DNA of 64,000 nucleotides from Saussurea involucrata (taxonomy: Eukaryota > Streptophyta > Magnoliopsida > Asterales > Asteraceae): positions 236,559,922 to 236,623,921 of the forward strand of contig CM066321.1 of NCBI GenBank assembly GCA_033807775.1, written 5' to 3'. The stretch's first letter is position 1, and every line of letters starts with the position of its first letter. Made by a program: the position numbers and the translations under genes. Shown here piece after piece: positions 46,562 to 57,078 of the stretch. Under the pieces are notes generated by a model. That model ran no database searches. It worked only from the letters and a program-made list of their open reading frames with translations, and was not told the DNA's origin.

Positions 46562-46822
46562 CGCTGCAGGATCGTTTGAAATACATTTGTTGTTGAAAAA
46601 TAATTTAAATGTTCTTTGTAACATTTAAATGATGATTACGACTAAATTTTTTTAAAATAAGACAATCGTTATTAAATACAGTAATGCTAAGCATGATTTA
46701 TTAAATTAGATTATAATGAACATGTGGATAGACATTGTGGGAAGATCTTTGTAAAATTGGATCATAACGATAATCTTGTTGATAAATGACGAAAAATTGA
46801 AGTATATGAATTAAAACAAAAA
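46562..46822 (-). repeat. Terminal redundancy of pararetrovirus copy 1
   Basis: It matches 38,229 to about 38,585 (start CGCTGCAGGATCG) apart from a ~100-bp deletion near 46,621. It represents the stretch on the other side of the PBS in a circular genome. The integrated molecule is therefore longer than one genome length, or is joined to a second copy. Confidence 0.85.
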
Positions 46823-47156
46823 ATTAACAAAGATTCTAATGAAGAATTAGTAAGATTCTTTCCAGGTGCATGGAATGATACTCAAAAAAATTATTCAACT
46901 GTTAAAAAAGAAATTTTAAGCATAGTTTTGTGTATCAAAAAATTTGAAGATGATTTATATATGAAACCTTTTTTATTACGTATAGACGGTCAATCTGCAA
47001 AACCCATTTTAGAAAATGATATAAAAAATGTTATTTCAAAACAAATTTTGCAAGATGGCAAGCATTATTAAGTAATTTTGACTTCCAAATAGAATTTATA
47101 AAAGGCACAAATAATTCTCTCCCAGATTTTTTATCAAGCGAATTTTTACAGGGGAA
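46823..47156 (+). pseudogene. RNase H C-terminal fragment (pararetrovirus copy 2)
   Basis: The frame has GAWNDTQKNYSTVKKEILS, with Trp where copy 1 has TGA. It then continues to a frame break near 47,065 and the polyprotein end before ORF 2. The catalytic N-terminal half of RNase H is absent. Confidence 0.75.
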
Positions 47157-48425
47157 ATGAACCAAATAGAAGATCAAAAGATGCAAAATTCTGAGAAAAA
47201 AATGCAGCTTTCTCCCTTCAAAGCAAACACTGCTCCTACTCCCTCATCATCTATTTTCCCTACACAAAATAGATTTGCTCCAATTACTCCTATCAAAGCT
47301 CAGTTTTCCTATTCCTCTCTAGTCCAAAAACCAGTTATCATTTCTCCAAACAATATTCCCAAAAAACCCATTGTATTATCTAATACCCAAACCATCTCTC
47401 CTCAAACTACCAAATCTTCTTCCTCTAAAGAAAATAGCTCATACTCCCCAAACCCTAATCAACAAACTATCAAGATCCTTGAAGAATATGAATTACGAAT
47501 TTACAATCAAGGATTTGATTCTCTTACGGATTTCCTTTTTCCCAAAAACTCCATGTTCATAGGAAGCAGTATAAAACCAAGAGAGTATTATCAAGCAATC
47601 TTAGAAGATACAGGTTCTATCAAAGTTACTCATAATTTTAATCCTTCTGATAGATCCATCATAGCATTTAGCAAAGTTCATATTCTTCATATACTATCTA
47701 CCCAAGAATGGAAGGCCCGTCCTTACGCAGAAAAAACCCTCTCAAACTATCCAAAATACCCTTGTTATAATTACTACGATTATCAAGATGCTTGGTATAA
47801 TCTTTTTTTACCTCAAAAACTATTCTCATTCATGGTTTATCTTTTTCGACAAAAATTTTGAATGTTCATACCCAAGATGGTTCGTAAGATAGTTCAAATT
47901 CTTAGGAAATATTCCAGAAACTCTTCCAAATCCCATCTTAAAAGGCTTCCAAAAGTTCAAAGAAATATTTTATCAAGATATTCCTGAGTTCGAACATCTT
48001 CTTCAATTCTCCATCCTATTCAAAATTCCATGGATTATTTCCTGGAACTTTTGCGTTACTCCTGCAGTTGGAAGTTCTCCAAGTCTATTACAAAGAGTTG
48101 TTCGAGTCAAATGGTGGGATAATCTCCCTTCGAATCAAGTTCAAAGATGACAGTCCAAGGAGTCTTAGAATTCTATTCAACAAACTACGAAGTCTCTACC
48201 TCGGCCCCACTACCTGAGACTCTCAAAGAGGTTCTAGAGGTTCAACACACAGACGATGAAGATGAAGAAATAAAGCAGTTTTTTGCTGCTAACTCCAAAG
48301 ATGAAATCATGAGATTGATTAGAGAAATCAAACAAGGTTCTCCAAGTAGCCCAAACAGGTCTCAAGAAACAGAACTATTTCAAGATTCTCAAGACCCGTA
48401 TTCTGACATCAATCCTTATGATTAA
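47157..48425 (+). pseudogene. Pararetrovirus ORF 2 (copy 2), broken
   Basis: Same product as 39,395-40,663 (start MNQIEDQKMQ, end DINPYD). The N-terminal 210 residues are open and lack the nonsense codon of copy 1. A frameshift in a T run at about 47,805, a TAG near 47,890 (Trp position) and a one-base deletion at about 48,147 break the second half. The two copies therefore carry different lesions. Confidence 0.75.
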
Positions 48426-48879
48426 ATTTGTGTGCGTTTTGGTGAATTGTCTTTGTAGATAATTTCTTTATTGTTCAAATCGTGTTATTATTCATATGTA
48501 GAAAATACACTCCTTCATATTTTCGAATTTGTATTTATCAAAAGCTTGTTCAAAGAGAAATTATCACAGGTACAAAAGTCAGGTACAATCAAATTGAGAA
48601 AGACAAAATCTAAGACATCAAGTCAAAAGGAGATAGAATCAAGAAGGACAAAAGCAAGAAAAACAAAAGCTATGGCAAAGAAATCAAAAGGAGAGGGTCC
48701 CCTTTTTAAAAGTATCAAAAGATAGTCGGCCATGTGTTTTCAAAGGACAATAATAGCACAAAAAGCCAAAAGACTTTTCAAGAAAATATAATCGACATTA
48801 GATTCCCGGTAAAAGAATTCAATCAAGGAAGAATGACAGACAACTGTCGGTTGCCTTCAATTATTCAAGAGTCTCAAAA

Positions 48880-48960
48880 AACTTATATAAGGAGGCATTT
48901 TTAGAAGAGAAGGGCATCAATTTTCTTCTCCCCTCTTAGAAATTCTCTCTATATTTTCAG
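48880..48960 (+). promoter_or_regulatory. Pararetrovirus promoter core (copy 2)
   Basis: TTATATAAGGAGGCATTT at 48,883 is preceded by CAATTATTCAAGAGTCTC and followed by a purine/pyrimidine-rich start region. It is the same core as in copy 1. Transcription would run rightward over the two small ORFs. Confidence 0.65.
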
Positions 48961-49109
48961 AATGTTATGTCTAGAAGAAGTTCACTTAGATTTTCTACTT
49001 CTAGATGTTCAAAATCTCTAGATTTCCAGATTTTCATATCTCCTGATGTTTGCAAAGCCTGTCGAGAAGACAACTATACAACTGATCATTTAATCAAAGA
49101 AGGTATCTT

Positions 49110-49361
49110 TTGATCATGCTTCGTGTCATTGTATTTGATAATGGTTGCCTTATTTTGCAAAATTTTGATAATATGCATTATATAAATTTATTTATTCAAA
49201 GTTATAATCCAATTAGTATTCTTAATGAAGTTACAAACTTTTTTGTTTTAAATCATATACTTCAATTTTTCGTCATTTATCAACAAGATTATCGTTATGA
49301 TCCAATTTTACAAAGATCTTCCCACAATGTCTATCCACATGTTCATTATAATCTAATTTAA
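49110..49361 (+). CDS. Pararetrovirus small ORF A (copy 2), 83 aa
   Basis: Intact from ATG (MIMLRVIVFDNGCLILQNF) to TAA. It differs from copy 1 at one residue or so while neighbouring ORFs are broken. Function unknown. Confidence 0.5.
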   Translation: MIMLRVIVFDNGCLILQNFDNMHYINLFIQSYNPISILNEVTNFFVLNHILQFFVIYQQDYRYDPILQRSSHNVYPHVHYNLI

Positions 49362-49367
49362 TAAATC

Positions 49368-49637
49368 ATGCTTAGCATTACTGTATTTAATAACGGTTGT
49401 CTTATTTTTAAAAAAATTAGTCGTAATCATCATTTAATTTTTTTTATTCCAAGTAATTATCCAATTAGACTTGTTAATGATCTTACAAACATCTTTATAG
49501 AAAATAATATTATTGAAAATATTACTTATAGTTACAAAGAACATTTAAATTATTTTTCAATTATGTATATATATATATATATGTGTGCGTGTGTATTCTT
49601 CCGTTTGTTATATAGCCGTTTGGGGTTGTCCTTCTAA
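49368..49637 (+). CDS. Pararetrovirus small ORF B (copy 2), C-terminus lost into (TA)n
   Basis: Starts ATG at 49,368 (MLSITVFNNGCLIF). Homologous to copy 1 until about residue 64, then it reads the flanking TA repeat and host DNA. Only the first ~195 bases are viral. It overlaps no other gene and follows small ORF A by six bases. Confidence 0.4.
   Translation: MLSITVFNNGCLIFKKISRNHHLIFFIPSNYPIRLVNDLTNIFIENNIIENITYSYKEHLNYFSIMYIYIYMCACVFFRLLYSRLGLSF
49565..49582. repeat. (TA)n at the right edge of the pararetrovirus block
   Basis: TATATATATATATATATA directly follows the last viral base and leads into TGTGTGCGTGTG. It mirrors the TA run at 38,203-38,228. Confidence 0.9.
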
Positions 49638-50091
49638 AATAACAAGCTTTTGGTGTCGTTGCTGGGGACAAGTCAAAGCAAGAGTTTTCTTAGCTGTTTC
49701 TAAAATCTGTTTTTTCTATCACCCTTGTTGTTATTTTTTGGTTGTATGCCACGTTTGTCACACTGTTAAGTTTTTGACTTGGATCCTTATATTAAAATTT
49801 CTTTTACAAGAAAAAAGAGTACTGAGAACTTTAGCACCACCTTTTTGAAATTGTTAGCATGGCAGAACCTGTTTATGGACTCCATCAAAGGCCTACTCCT
49901 TAAGAGGATGAAGCTCAAAACATCATTCATATTGCTAACTCTAGAAATAGAGGCATCGAGGACTATATTATGTTTGTCTTTGACCAGTTGCATATAGGAA
50001 TCGTTAGACCACGGATTGAAGCCACTCATTTTGAACTAAAACTTATCATGTCATGTTCAATATGTTGAAAACGAATGGTTTGTTTAGTTGA

Positions 50092-50382
50092 TTGTCATCT
50101 GAGGACCCACATTTACAACTTACGTCATTTATGGAAATCACTTACTTTGTTCAACGCAATGGAGTAAGTGATGAGGCCATATGGCTAAAGTTATTTCCTT
50201 CTTCTCTTAGAGATAAATCAGAGGCTTGGTACAAATCTTTGCAACCAGATTCAGTCGATTCTTGGAACAATATGGCTGAGAAGTTTGAAAAAAAATATTT
50301 TCCTCCTGCCAAGAATGTTATGTCCATAATTGAGATTTGCATGTTTATACAAATGGACAATGAAGCAGTTCCTGACGCTTAG
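50092..50382 (+). pseudogene. gag: Athila gag core, open segment
   Basis: Ninety-six codons of the Retrotrans_gag domain are open, from SSEDPHLQLT to DNEAVPDA, with a TAG immediately after. Conserved WY/SLQPDSVDSW and KKYFPPAK blocks identify it as Athila-type gag. It is a remnant with no expected function. Confidence 0.8.
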
Positions 50383-50931
50383 GAGGTGTACAAGGAATAG
50401 TTAAGGAAAATCCCTCACCATGGCATTATGTATTACATTCAGCTAAAGACATTTTTCAATGACTTTGATGCTACTGTAGGAGGAGCCTTTACAACTAGAA
50501 CATACAATGATGGTTATGATATTTTACAAAAAAAATCATTTAGCAATGGTCATTGGTCAGATCTATGTGCATTAGTACTTAAAAAGGATGCTAGTAACCA
50601 TGAAGTACATGCATACATTGTTTTAACTTTACCACTAACATCAATGACCAACATGCTTAAAAGCATGTATGCCCTTGTTGTTGCCACAATTACTGCATCA
50701 ACTTCTTGTGCAATGTGTATATTATGGTGGAGGTCATACATATGATCAATGTGGCATATATTACAAATCTGTGAATTATGTTCATAACAGGCCTAGTGCT
50801 TATCAAACAACTATAACCCTGGATAAACAACATCCGAATTTTTCCTAGAATAGTCCTTGTTTTAATCCATCGACTATGAAAGAACAAAGGTCAAAACAAA
50901 TTTCAATTGCATTTAAATAATTCACAAAACC

Positions 50932-50955
50932 AACCCCCCCCCCCCCCCCCCCCCC
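50932..50955 (+). repeat. Poly-C tract (about 24 bases)
   Basis: A C-only run in the Athila gag region would read as polyproline (QPPPPPPP). Length polymorphism or assembly error is likely here. Confidence 0.9.
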
Positions 50956-51237
50956 GTTTTCATCAACAAAGTCATCCCTCATCTCAAAATAAGTCATATG
51001 AGCAGGTTGATTCATTTACTTCCTTGGAATCTATGTTGAAAAGTTTCATTAACCAAACCAATTCAATCATGCATCACCAATATGCTACAATCGGGACCTT
51101 AGAAGCTCAGGTATGATATATTGCTCTTGAGCTTAGAAAAAAACATATTGGAATCTTCCCTAGTGATACTGAAGTCCCTAGGATGCACCAAAAGAGCAAG
51201 TTAAGGTTGTGACTTTGAGAAATGGGAAGGAACTAGT

Positions 51238-51884
51238 CAGTGGCGTATCTAGAAATTTTGATGATGGGGGTCGGAAGGGTTCAAAAAGGCAAGTCATGCG
51301 TCGTGGCGCAAGACGCGTCTCCAGCGCCACGTCAAGCCTCAACGTCTCATATTTACCTCACTTAAGAGTGTTATTCGGTATTCGACTAAGGGCACAAAAC
51401 CGAACCAAATACATCAAGAACCAAATAACCCAAACTTCATTTGTTTCTGGTAGTTTATTTCTGTTTGTCCCGACACCTCTAAATTTCCTAACCTCACTCA
51501 TGGTTTTCTCCTAACTACCTCACTCACATCATCTTACTCGTAGAGTGACATGCCACAACCATATCAAGTTACACGATTCTCATAAAATTTATACCTTACT
51601 CGTAACAATTAGTCATTAAAATCTCACAATAAACAATGAAAAAATACAGAGACTAATGACGATGAGAAAATAAGCTCTTAATTATTGAGCTAGTTAATTT
51701 TATGAATCTATGATATGAAAATATGGAATTATGTGAAAATGTTTCATGGAGTCAAAAATATTTTTATTGGGGTATACAATAATTCGTATTTTTTTTCTTA
51801 AAAAATTGTAATATAAATATCACATTGTTTGAAAAGTTATGGGGGTCAAATGACCCCCTTTTCTAAAGCTTAAGTCCACCTCTG
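51238..51884. mobile_element. Non-autonomous hAT element (647 bp) in the Athila gag
   Basis: Ends CAGTGGCGTATCTAGA and (reverse) CAGAGGTGGACTTAAG are flanked by an exact 8-bp TSD, GAACTAGT (51,230-51,237 and 51,885-51,892). GATGGGGGTC near the left and GGGGGTCAAATGACCCCC near the right are subterminal features. There is no transposase frame. Athila coding (RNGKELV | ETTPKDPMT) resumes exactly after the right TSD. Confidence 0.92.
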
Positions 51885-52439
51885 GAACTAGTTGAGACTA
51901 CCCCAAAAGATCCCATGACAATGCCATAGTTGAGCCAAAGGCCGTAGCCATGGATGAACTTCGGACATAAACCAGATCTGAACGTAAGAATCCATAACAA
52001 CTCCACTAACTGTTGATGCAAATCCACCTGAGACACTTGAAACAGTGATAAACCATGGGTCTATATTCATTACACATAGGTCTCAATTTCCTATTTTGTT
52101 CTCCAGTGACACTAAGAAAGACTAGTGAAAACATAGTGATGTTACAACAAGTATGCCTCACACAAACACAATTGTCGTAACACCACTAGTAGCTAGTGAA
52201 CCGGTTTCCATTACAAATTTACTTTCCCAATTCCGAAGAAAACATTTATAGCTATTGTATCACCTTATATACCATATCCCCATAGAATGAGGAATCAGAA
52301 GGAAAAGCTACAATTCAAGAAATTACTACATGTATTCAAACAACTACAAATCAACATCCCTTTGGTTGAATCAATTGAGAATATGCCTAGTAATGCCAAA
52401 TTACTTAATGATATCTTGAGTAACAAAAAAGAAGTTAAC

Positions 52440-52800
52440 TAAGTATGATACTGAAGGTCTCACTGAAGGTTGTAGTGCCTTTTTGTTCAATAGGGTATTT
52501 TCATTGATGTTGAATTAGCGAGGTTGGATTTCTTGAGAAGATCCTTAATACAACTTGCTTGTTATAGAAATTCCTTCTAAAATCTATTTAATTTGGATCC
52601 CAAGGAAGAAATTTAATTCTCCCACCATGCTCATTGCAAACATACTCTGTGTCAATTTAGAAAATGTTTCACAAAATTTTGGTTTAGTAGAGCCAAAAAT
52701 AGTATCATCCACATAGATTTGTACTAGAAAACTTTTCTCAAGAAATTCATTCATGTACATTATAAGAACAAAGTGGTATTAATGACTAAGATGTTAACAC
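52440..52800 (-). pseudogene. Copia RT fragment
   Basis: The minus strand reads FLVQIYVDDTIFGSTKPKFC near 52,735-52,680, then MSMVGELNFFLG and IKDLLKKS, matching the copia RT palm (compare QIYVDDIIFGST at 16,853). Stops and frameshifts follow towards 52,450. There is no LTR or other domain. The join to Athila sequence is near 52,480. Confidence 0.8.
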
Positions 52801-53189
52801 AGTTGATTGCAAAAATCGTGATCGGGACCTTGGTTTGCAATCGCAGTGAGATAGCAATAAAAATAAGGTTTATAAATTAAATACAAATAATATATATACC
52901 TTATAATATTGTGTGTCTAATACATACCAAGTCAAACAATACAAAGTAAGTTTCAAATCACACAAACAACATAGTAAATAAAGTTCATAAAGCTCGTAGA
53001 TAACTAAGGAGCTAATTGTAGTCCACGGGCTCTACATCTAAATCCACATCATTTAGTACATCTACTCTTTCATTTATGTCATTGTCCATATCTTCCCCTT
53101 CATCCTCTTCATCTCCAAGCTCATCATCATCCCTATAATGCCCTTCTTACTCCTTGTACTTGGACCGACATCCACATTGTCGCCCATTG
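52801..53189. other. Intergenic; short acidic reading on the minus strand
   Basis: The minus strand from about 53,140 to 53,010 reads a Asp/Glu-rich stretch (DDDELGDEEDEGEDMDND) followed by a stop. This could be the acidic tail of a decayed transposase (hAT type), but no catalytic domain is present. Nothing else is recognised. Confidence 0.35.
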
Positions 53190-54970
53190 TGTAACACCCG
53201 GAAATCTGGTTAAGTTGACTTAAGGAAGAATTCTCTCTCGACCTTGCCTAATACTTGATTTGGTTGGTAGTCTAACATTAAATCTTGCATAACTGTGAAT
53301 TTGTTAATAGTCGTATTACATTCAAGGTTTGGGAGCTCGTAGCATGCTAACATTTAATTTCAGACCGGACGAGACACCCTGGGCATGACCGCGAATATGA
53401 CGGCAAGAATGCTACGTGGGCAAACTCGCGTGTCAAGGTCGTCGGGGAGGTACCACCTGCGGTACACATTGTGCGAGAGTGACAGCGAGAATGCCATGTG
53501 GCAAACTCGCGTGTCACACGGGGTAGTCTGTGACTATGCTTTGTGGCAATGTCGCGGAGCACTGTTGCCCGCAGCTGTCTGTGGGTATAAATATCCCTAT
53601 CCGATTTTGAGCTCATTTTCACTCAAACCCACTTCTTGCAAACTCGTTTTTTAGCATTTCAGGTGCTTCTTTCCCCTCCAACCCACACAGTCACCTCCAT
53701 TAAATGCTTAGATCCTTCTAAGGGTCGACATTTGTACCTCAAGAGTGTTAAGGGAGCATTTATTGAAGACCAAGCTACATTTCAAGCTCCAAATCTCCAC
53801 CCTTCTTCCTCAACTCCTAGGGTTTCTTCAATTTCCTAGGTTTTTGGCTTTAAAAACCTAGATAGTGAGTATTCTAACTCCTCTCAAACTAGATCCATGT
53901 TATGTACTTGTTTTATTTACTTATTTCTTTACCTTCATAAAAACCCTAATTTTGGAAAAGTGGACTTATTGGGAGTAACAATGGATTTTAGTGAAGAAAT
54001 ATGTTATCTTTGATGTGTCTAAAGTATCATGTGCTATGTTGAGGTATTATGGAAGATTTAGGGTTTTGTTCCCAAGAACTATGTGCTTATTTGTATAGTT
54101 AAGATGACTTAATGGTTAAGCTAGTTAATCTTCTTGGCTTAATGAGTATACATGGAACTTTGGTGAAATCATGTGAAATGGTAATGAGGATGATAGGGAT
54201 GCTTGTGGTAACTTACCATTTGAAGGAACATGGGAATGTTTTTGTATATGTCAATTGTTTATAATCATGCAAGACAATGATGACTAAGGAATTTGATTAC
54301 ACATGCTTGATGGTCTTATGGCTTAAGCGAACAATTTGAATGAATCAAGTTAAGTGTTCACTAGGAGGACATAGTCTTGGGTGCCACCGTAATGGTATGC
54401 ACCTAGACCCTCGCCATTTGGGGCAATGCCTTTGGTTGCACCCCCGGATGTGTCGGGCCTTTGGTGTCGCCTTGAGGGGCTTGACACTAAGGTATCTTGA
54501 CTCTTTGGGTGGAACTTATTGCTACTATGGGTCTCCCCCATTGACTTCAAATCCACTTATGGAAATTGGAATATAAACTCTTACCCGTACATGATTATTC
54601 ATATGTGTTATCAATTGTGATTACTCACCAAACCTTGTCTTGACACTTGTTTGAATGATGTCGCGTATCTCAGGTTCTAGCGAAGTCGTCGTTAAGAAGG
54701 CTTAGGCGAGAGCGGGTGGGCTTGGGGAAATATTCTTGGGACGCTAACCGTAGAAGACCTTAATGGCTAGAGATGACACCCCATTTGTAATCTTGATTCC
54801 ATGATAGGATATAAATTAGTCGGTTGTCATTAATCTTCCATTTGAATACAATTGTAATTATACCAAATACTTGTATTTCTCCCTTTTGGGATGGCTCATG
54901 CAATGGCATTTATATACTGCTCTTTCATTTTACAAAAGTTTTTGTTTACCCCTATTTTTAGGGTGTTACA
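53190..54970 (+). repeat. 5' LTR of a Tekay/Del-like gypsy element (1,781 bp)
   Basis: Perfect terminal inverted ends TGTAACACCC and GGGTGTTACA bound the LTR. A TATAAATA box lies at 53,586-53,593 downstream of a GC-rich stretch. That stretch holds a ~30-bp direct repeat (GCAAACTCGCGTGTCA at about 53,420 and 53,503). Followed by a Met-tRNA PBS. The 3' LTR lies outside the window. Confidence 0.9.
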
Positions 54971-54973
54971 AGT

Positions 54974-54987
54974 TGGTATCAGAGCTT
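54974..54987 (+). other. Primer-binding site of the gypsy element, Met-tRNA
   Basis: TGGTATCAGAGCTT follows the LTR end after three bases. Initiator Met-tRNA is the common primer of chromovirus-type gypsy elements. Confidence 0.92.
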
Positions 54988-55318
54988 TAGTTTAAGCGAA
55001 CTATGTAGAGACTTTAGCATGCCTGGACTTAAAATGAGTTACCCTTATGAAATTCCATGACCATGGGTAGAACCTATAGGTGGGGAGAGTATAGGACCAA
55101 CGGAATTGTAGTTGTTGAAAATTGTAGTGATGATGAAAAGGATTCTTATGTGTGATATATTCAAGATTTCATAGGGCCTGTGTTATGGTGAATGTATTCA
55201 TACGTGAGCATGCTGGAATTTGTTATTACGATGTTTAATGATTGTAATAGTACGTTGCACACCGTTAATCTTTGAAAGAGTTAACCGGTATGCTATTTAT
55301 CATGTGTGGAAGTTCACT
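54988..55318. other. Leader of the gypsy element
   Basis: The untranslated leader between PBS and the gag ATG has no open frame of note. Confidence 0.7.
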
Positions 55319-56162
55319 ATGGTAAATACGAGGAGCCGAGTGGCAAATCAATAAGTGGGGCAAGAGAACAGTGTGACGGCACGGGAAAATCCGAGACAAC
55401 CAAACTAAGGGGATGATTCCTCTACCCCTCCTATTCCTCATATGTTAAGGGGTGTTGTCGACCTCATACCTCAAGTCAATATCGAGACGGAGACGCCGGT
55501 GATGCAAGAGGCGGACCCTCAATCGGTCATGATGGCTAGTTTCTTGCAAATGATGAACTCTGCAATGGACAAGCGAGATGAAAAGTTCTTAAAGCTACTA
55601 GAGGATCGCGATGCTAGCCACCGAAAGAACGAAATGGTCGCAGAAAATGCTTTGATTGGTTCGGGGAGAGTGGTCCACGTGGTTGGCACGGAGGAGCGTG
55701 TGACCACGGAAGAAGAAAGAAGAGAAAAAGGTTGCTCTTACAAGACTTTCCTTTGTTGTAAACCGCTCGAGTTTGCGGGCTCAGATGACCCAGTGGCTTG
55801 TATGAACTGGATCAGGGAGATTGAGCAGGCCTTCCGGGCTTGTGACTGTGGGGAGAGTCAGAAGGTAAAGTTTGGTTCTCAGATGTTGAGGGGCGCAACC
55901 CTCACATGGTGTAATATCTTCACTTTTACCTTGGAGGCTTCGGTCTTGGCCAAGATGAAGTGGGAGGTGTTCAAGAAGAAGGTACTTGAGGAATATTGCA
56001 ACGAACGGGAAATGGACCAGATCGAGGAAGAGTTCCGATCACTCAAGAAAGGGAACTCAACTGTCAGGGTGTACACCCGTTTGTTTATGGAAAAATTGAA
56101 TTTGGTAGGGCACGTGGCCTCGACGGAGAAGGAAAAGGTTAAGGCTTATCTTAAGGGGTTAT
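55319..56162 (+). pseudogene. gag: Gypsy gag, interrupted by copia element 3
   Basis: ATG at 55,319 begins MVNTRSRVANQ, the signature start of Tekay-type gag, but TAA at 55,352 stops it and a further TAA lies near 55,409. The open part 55,442-56,162 has FLCCKPLEFAGSDDPVACMNWI, QMLRGATLTW, WEVFKKKVLEEY and FMEKLNLVGHVASTEKEK, the Retrotrans_gag domain. It ends mid-domain at AYLKGL where element 3's LTR starts at 56,163. The CCHC, protease and pol would lie beyond the insertion, outside the window. The flanking GTTAT (56,158-56,162) should be the TSD of element 3. Confidence 0.85.
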
Positions 56163-57064
56163 TGTTGGTCCCGAAGGGTTATACACGTTTATAGAAGGGG
56201 GGTGAATACAAACACAAGATTTTTATCTTTAAAATTGTTTATTGATATATATCAAACAATTTACAATTTGTTTCGGAATAAGATAAAGTTAAAAGATAGA
56301 GAGAAAATAAGAAACCTAAGGAAAGATTTCTTGGCACTTAGTAGTTCAGCGAAGGAAGAGCACTTCAGAAATGAAGTAGGGTTTCCTATTTATACTGTAT
56401 GCATTAAATGCAAGTCAGTACAACTTTACACGTGGCAGCACTTGGTTGGTTGCATGAATTTGACTTTAGCAAACATCACTTTTGGCCGCATGATGAACAG
56501 TGTAGTTGGCAGAGTGGTTTGTATGATCCTAGACAAAGGGATGTCCTTCTGACAAATCGTACAAAAGCGTGCAAGGAGATAAGACAAAAGTTACTTGTAG
56601 AACAGACTTCATGAGAAGCGATCGCTGAGTTGATCTTTATCAGCGAATGATAAAGTCCAGTTCTCGTTGAAGTCTTCTACTTGAAACTTTGTGTAAAATG
56701 GACAAGTATTGTCTTCGCTGATATCCGCAGTAGGTCGCTAGTAGACTTAGTAACTCGTTCATCAGCTTGGTCTTCGATTTCAGCTTTGAACTCAATTGTC
56801 GTGAATCTTGTCTTTAGGGATCATAAGCAAACAATTACATGATGAGCATTCAGCGATCATCAGCTGGACTGAACAGGCTCAGGTCTCGCTGATCTACAGT
56901 TATCGCTGAAGTATGATTTAAAGAACATATTTTCCATCAGCGATACTAAACAGACTTAGTATATTTTCTTAGATGGTGAAACACTGATACATATTGGTTA
57001 CTTACAATTTTCACTATGTGATTCTAAGGGTCATCATCAAATCACATAAGGGTTTGGATCAACA
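56163..57064 (-). repeat. 3' LTR of copia element 3 (902 bp)
   Basis: On the plus strand it begins TGTTGGTCCCGAAGGG and ends GGTTTGGATCAACA. It has about eight CGCTGA/TCAGCG words between 56,620 and 56,945, mirroring the element 1 LTR. A G-rich run GGGGGGTG near 56,197 corresponds to the poly-C run of element 1. Confidence 0.92.
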
Positions 57065-57078
57065 ATCTCCCCCTATTT
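57065..57078 (-). other. Polypurine tract of copia element 3
   Basis: The minus strand reads AAATAGGGGGAGAT, identical in its core to element 1 (ATAGGGGGAGAT). Confidence 0.9.

Larger units (their letters stand above)
38229..46822 (-). mobile_element. Endogenous pararetrovirus copy 1 (Caulimoviridae, florendovirus-like), about one full genome, minus strand
   Basis: Order on the minus strand: terminal repeat piece (46,822-46,562), Met-tRNA PBS, movement protein, capsid region with CCHC, aspartic protease, RT, RNase H, a second ORF, a TATA-bearing promoter region, two small ORFs, then the terminal region again (38,229-38,590). It has no LTRs and no integrase. The plan of one MP-CP-protease-RT-RNase H polyprotein followed by a second ORF of unknown function fits florendoviruses. 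Coding is broken by nonsense changes (several Trp to stop), frameshifts and a SINE. It is an old inactive copy. Genus assignment is from domain order only. Confidence 0.85.
46811..49564 (+). mobile_element. Endogenous pararetrovirus copy 2 (partial, plus strand, inverted relative to copy 1)
   Basis: It starts inside RNase H (about 46,823), continues through ORF 2, the promoter region and both small ORFs, and stops at (TA)n at 49,565. It is joined to copy 1 at TTAAAACAAAAA (46,811-46,822), a 12-bp word present at both parental positions. The two copies form a partial inverted repeat of ~2.7 kb separated by the rest of copy 1. Confidence 0.85.
49645..52490 (+). mobile_element. Athila-type gypsy fragment (PBS, gag, start of protease region), decayed
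   Basis: A tRNA-Asp primer site TGGTGTCGTTGCTGGGGA lies at 49,651-49,668 (the usual Athila site differs only at three C-to-T positions). gag follows: SSEDPHLQLTSFMEI, NGVSDEAIWLKLFPSSLRDKSE, MAEKFEKKYFPPAK (50,092-50,380), a zinc-like CVYCGGGHTYDQC region (about 50,720), VTLRNGKELV (about 51,205), and FKKLLHVFKQLQINIPLVE with MPSNAKLLNDILSNK (52,310-52,430). Many stops and frameshifts occur. RT and integrase are absent. The 5' LTR is not seen between the TA repeat and the PBS, so the pararetrovirus insertion or a deletion removed it. Confidence 0.8.

Noticed and set aside
50907..51116. Proline-rich 69-codon frame as a separate gene
   Set aside because: It is part of the decayed Athila gag (poly-C tract plus SLESMLKSFI wording), not an independent gene.
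54340..54576. 78-codon frame inside the gypsy LTR
   Set aside because: It lies entirely in an LTR between defined TG/CA ends and shows no family resemblance.
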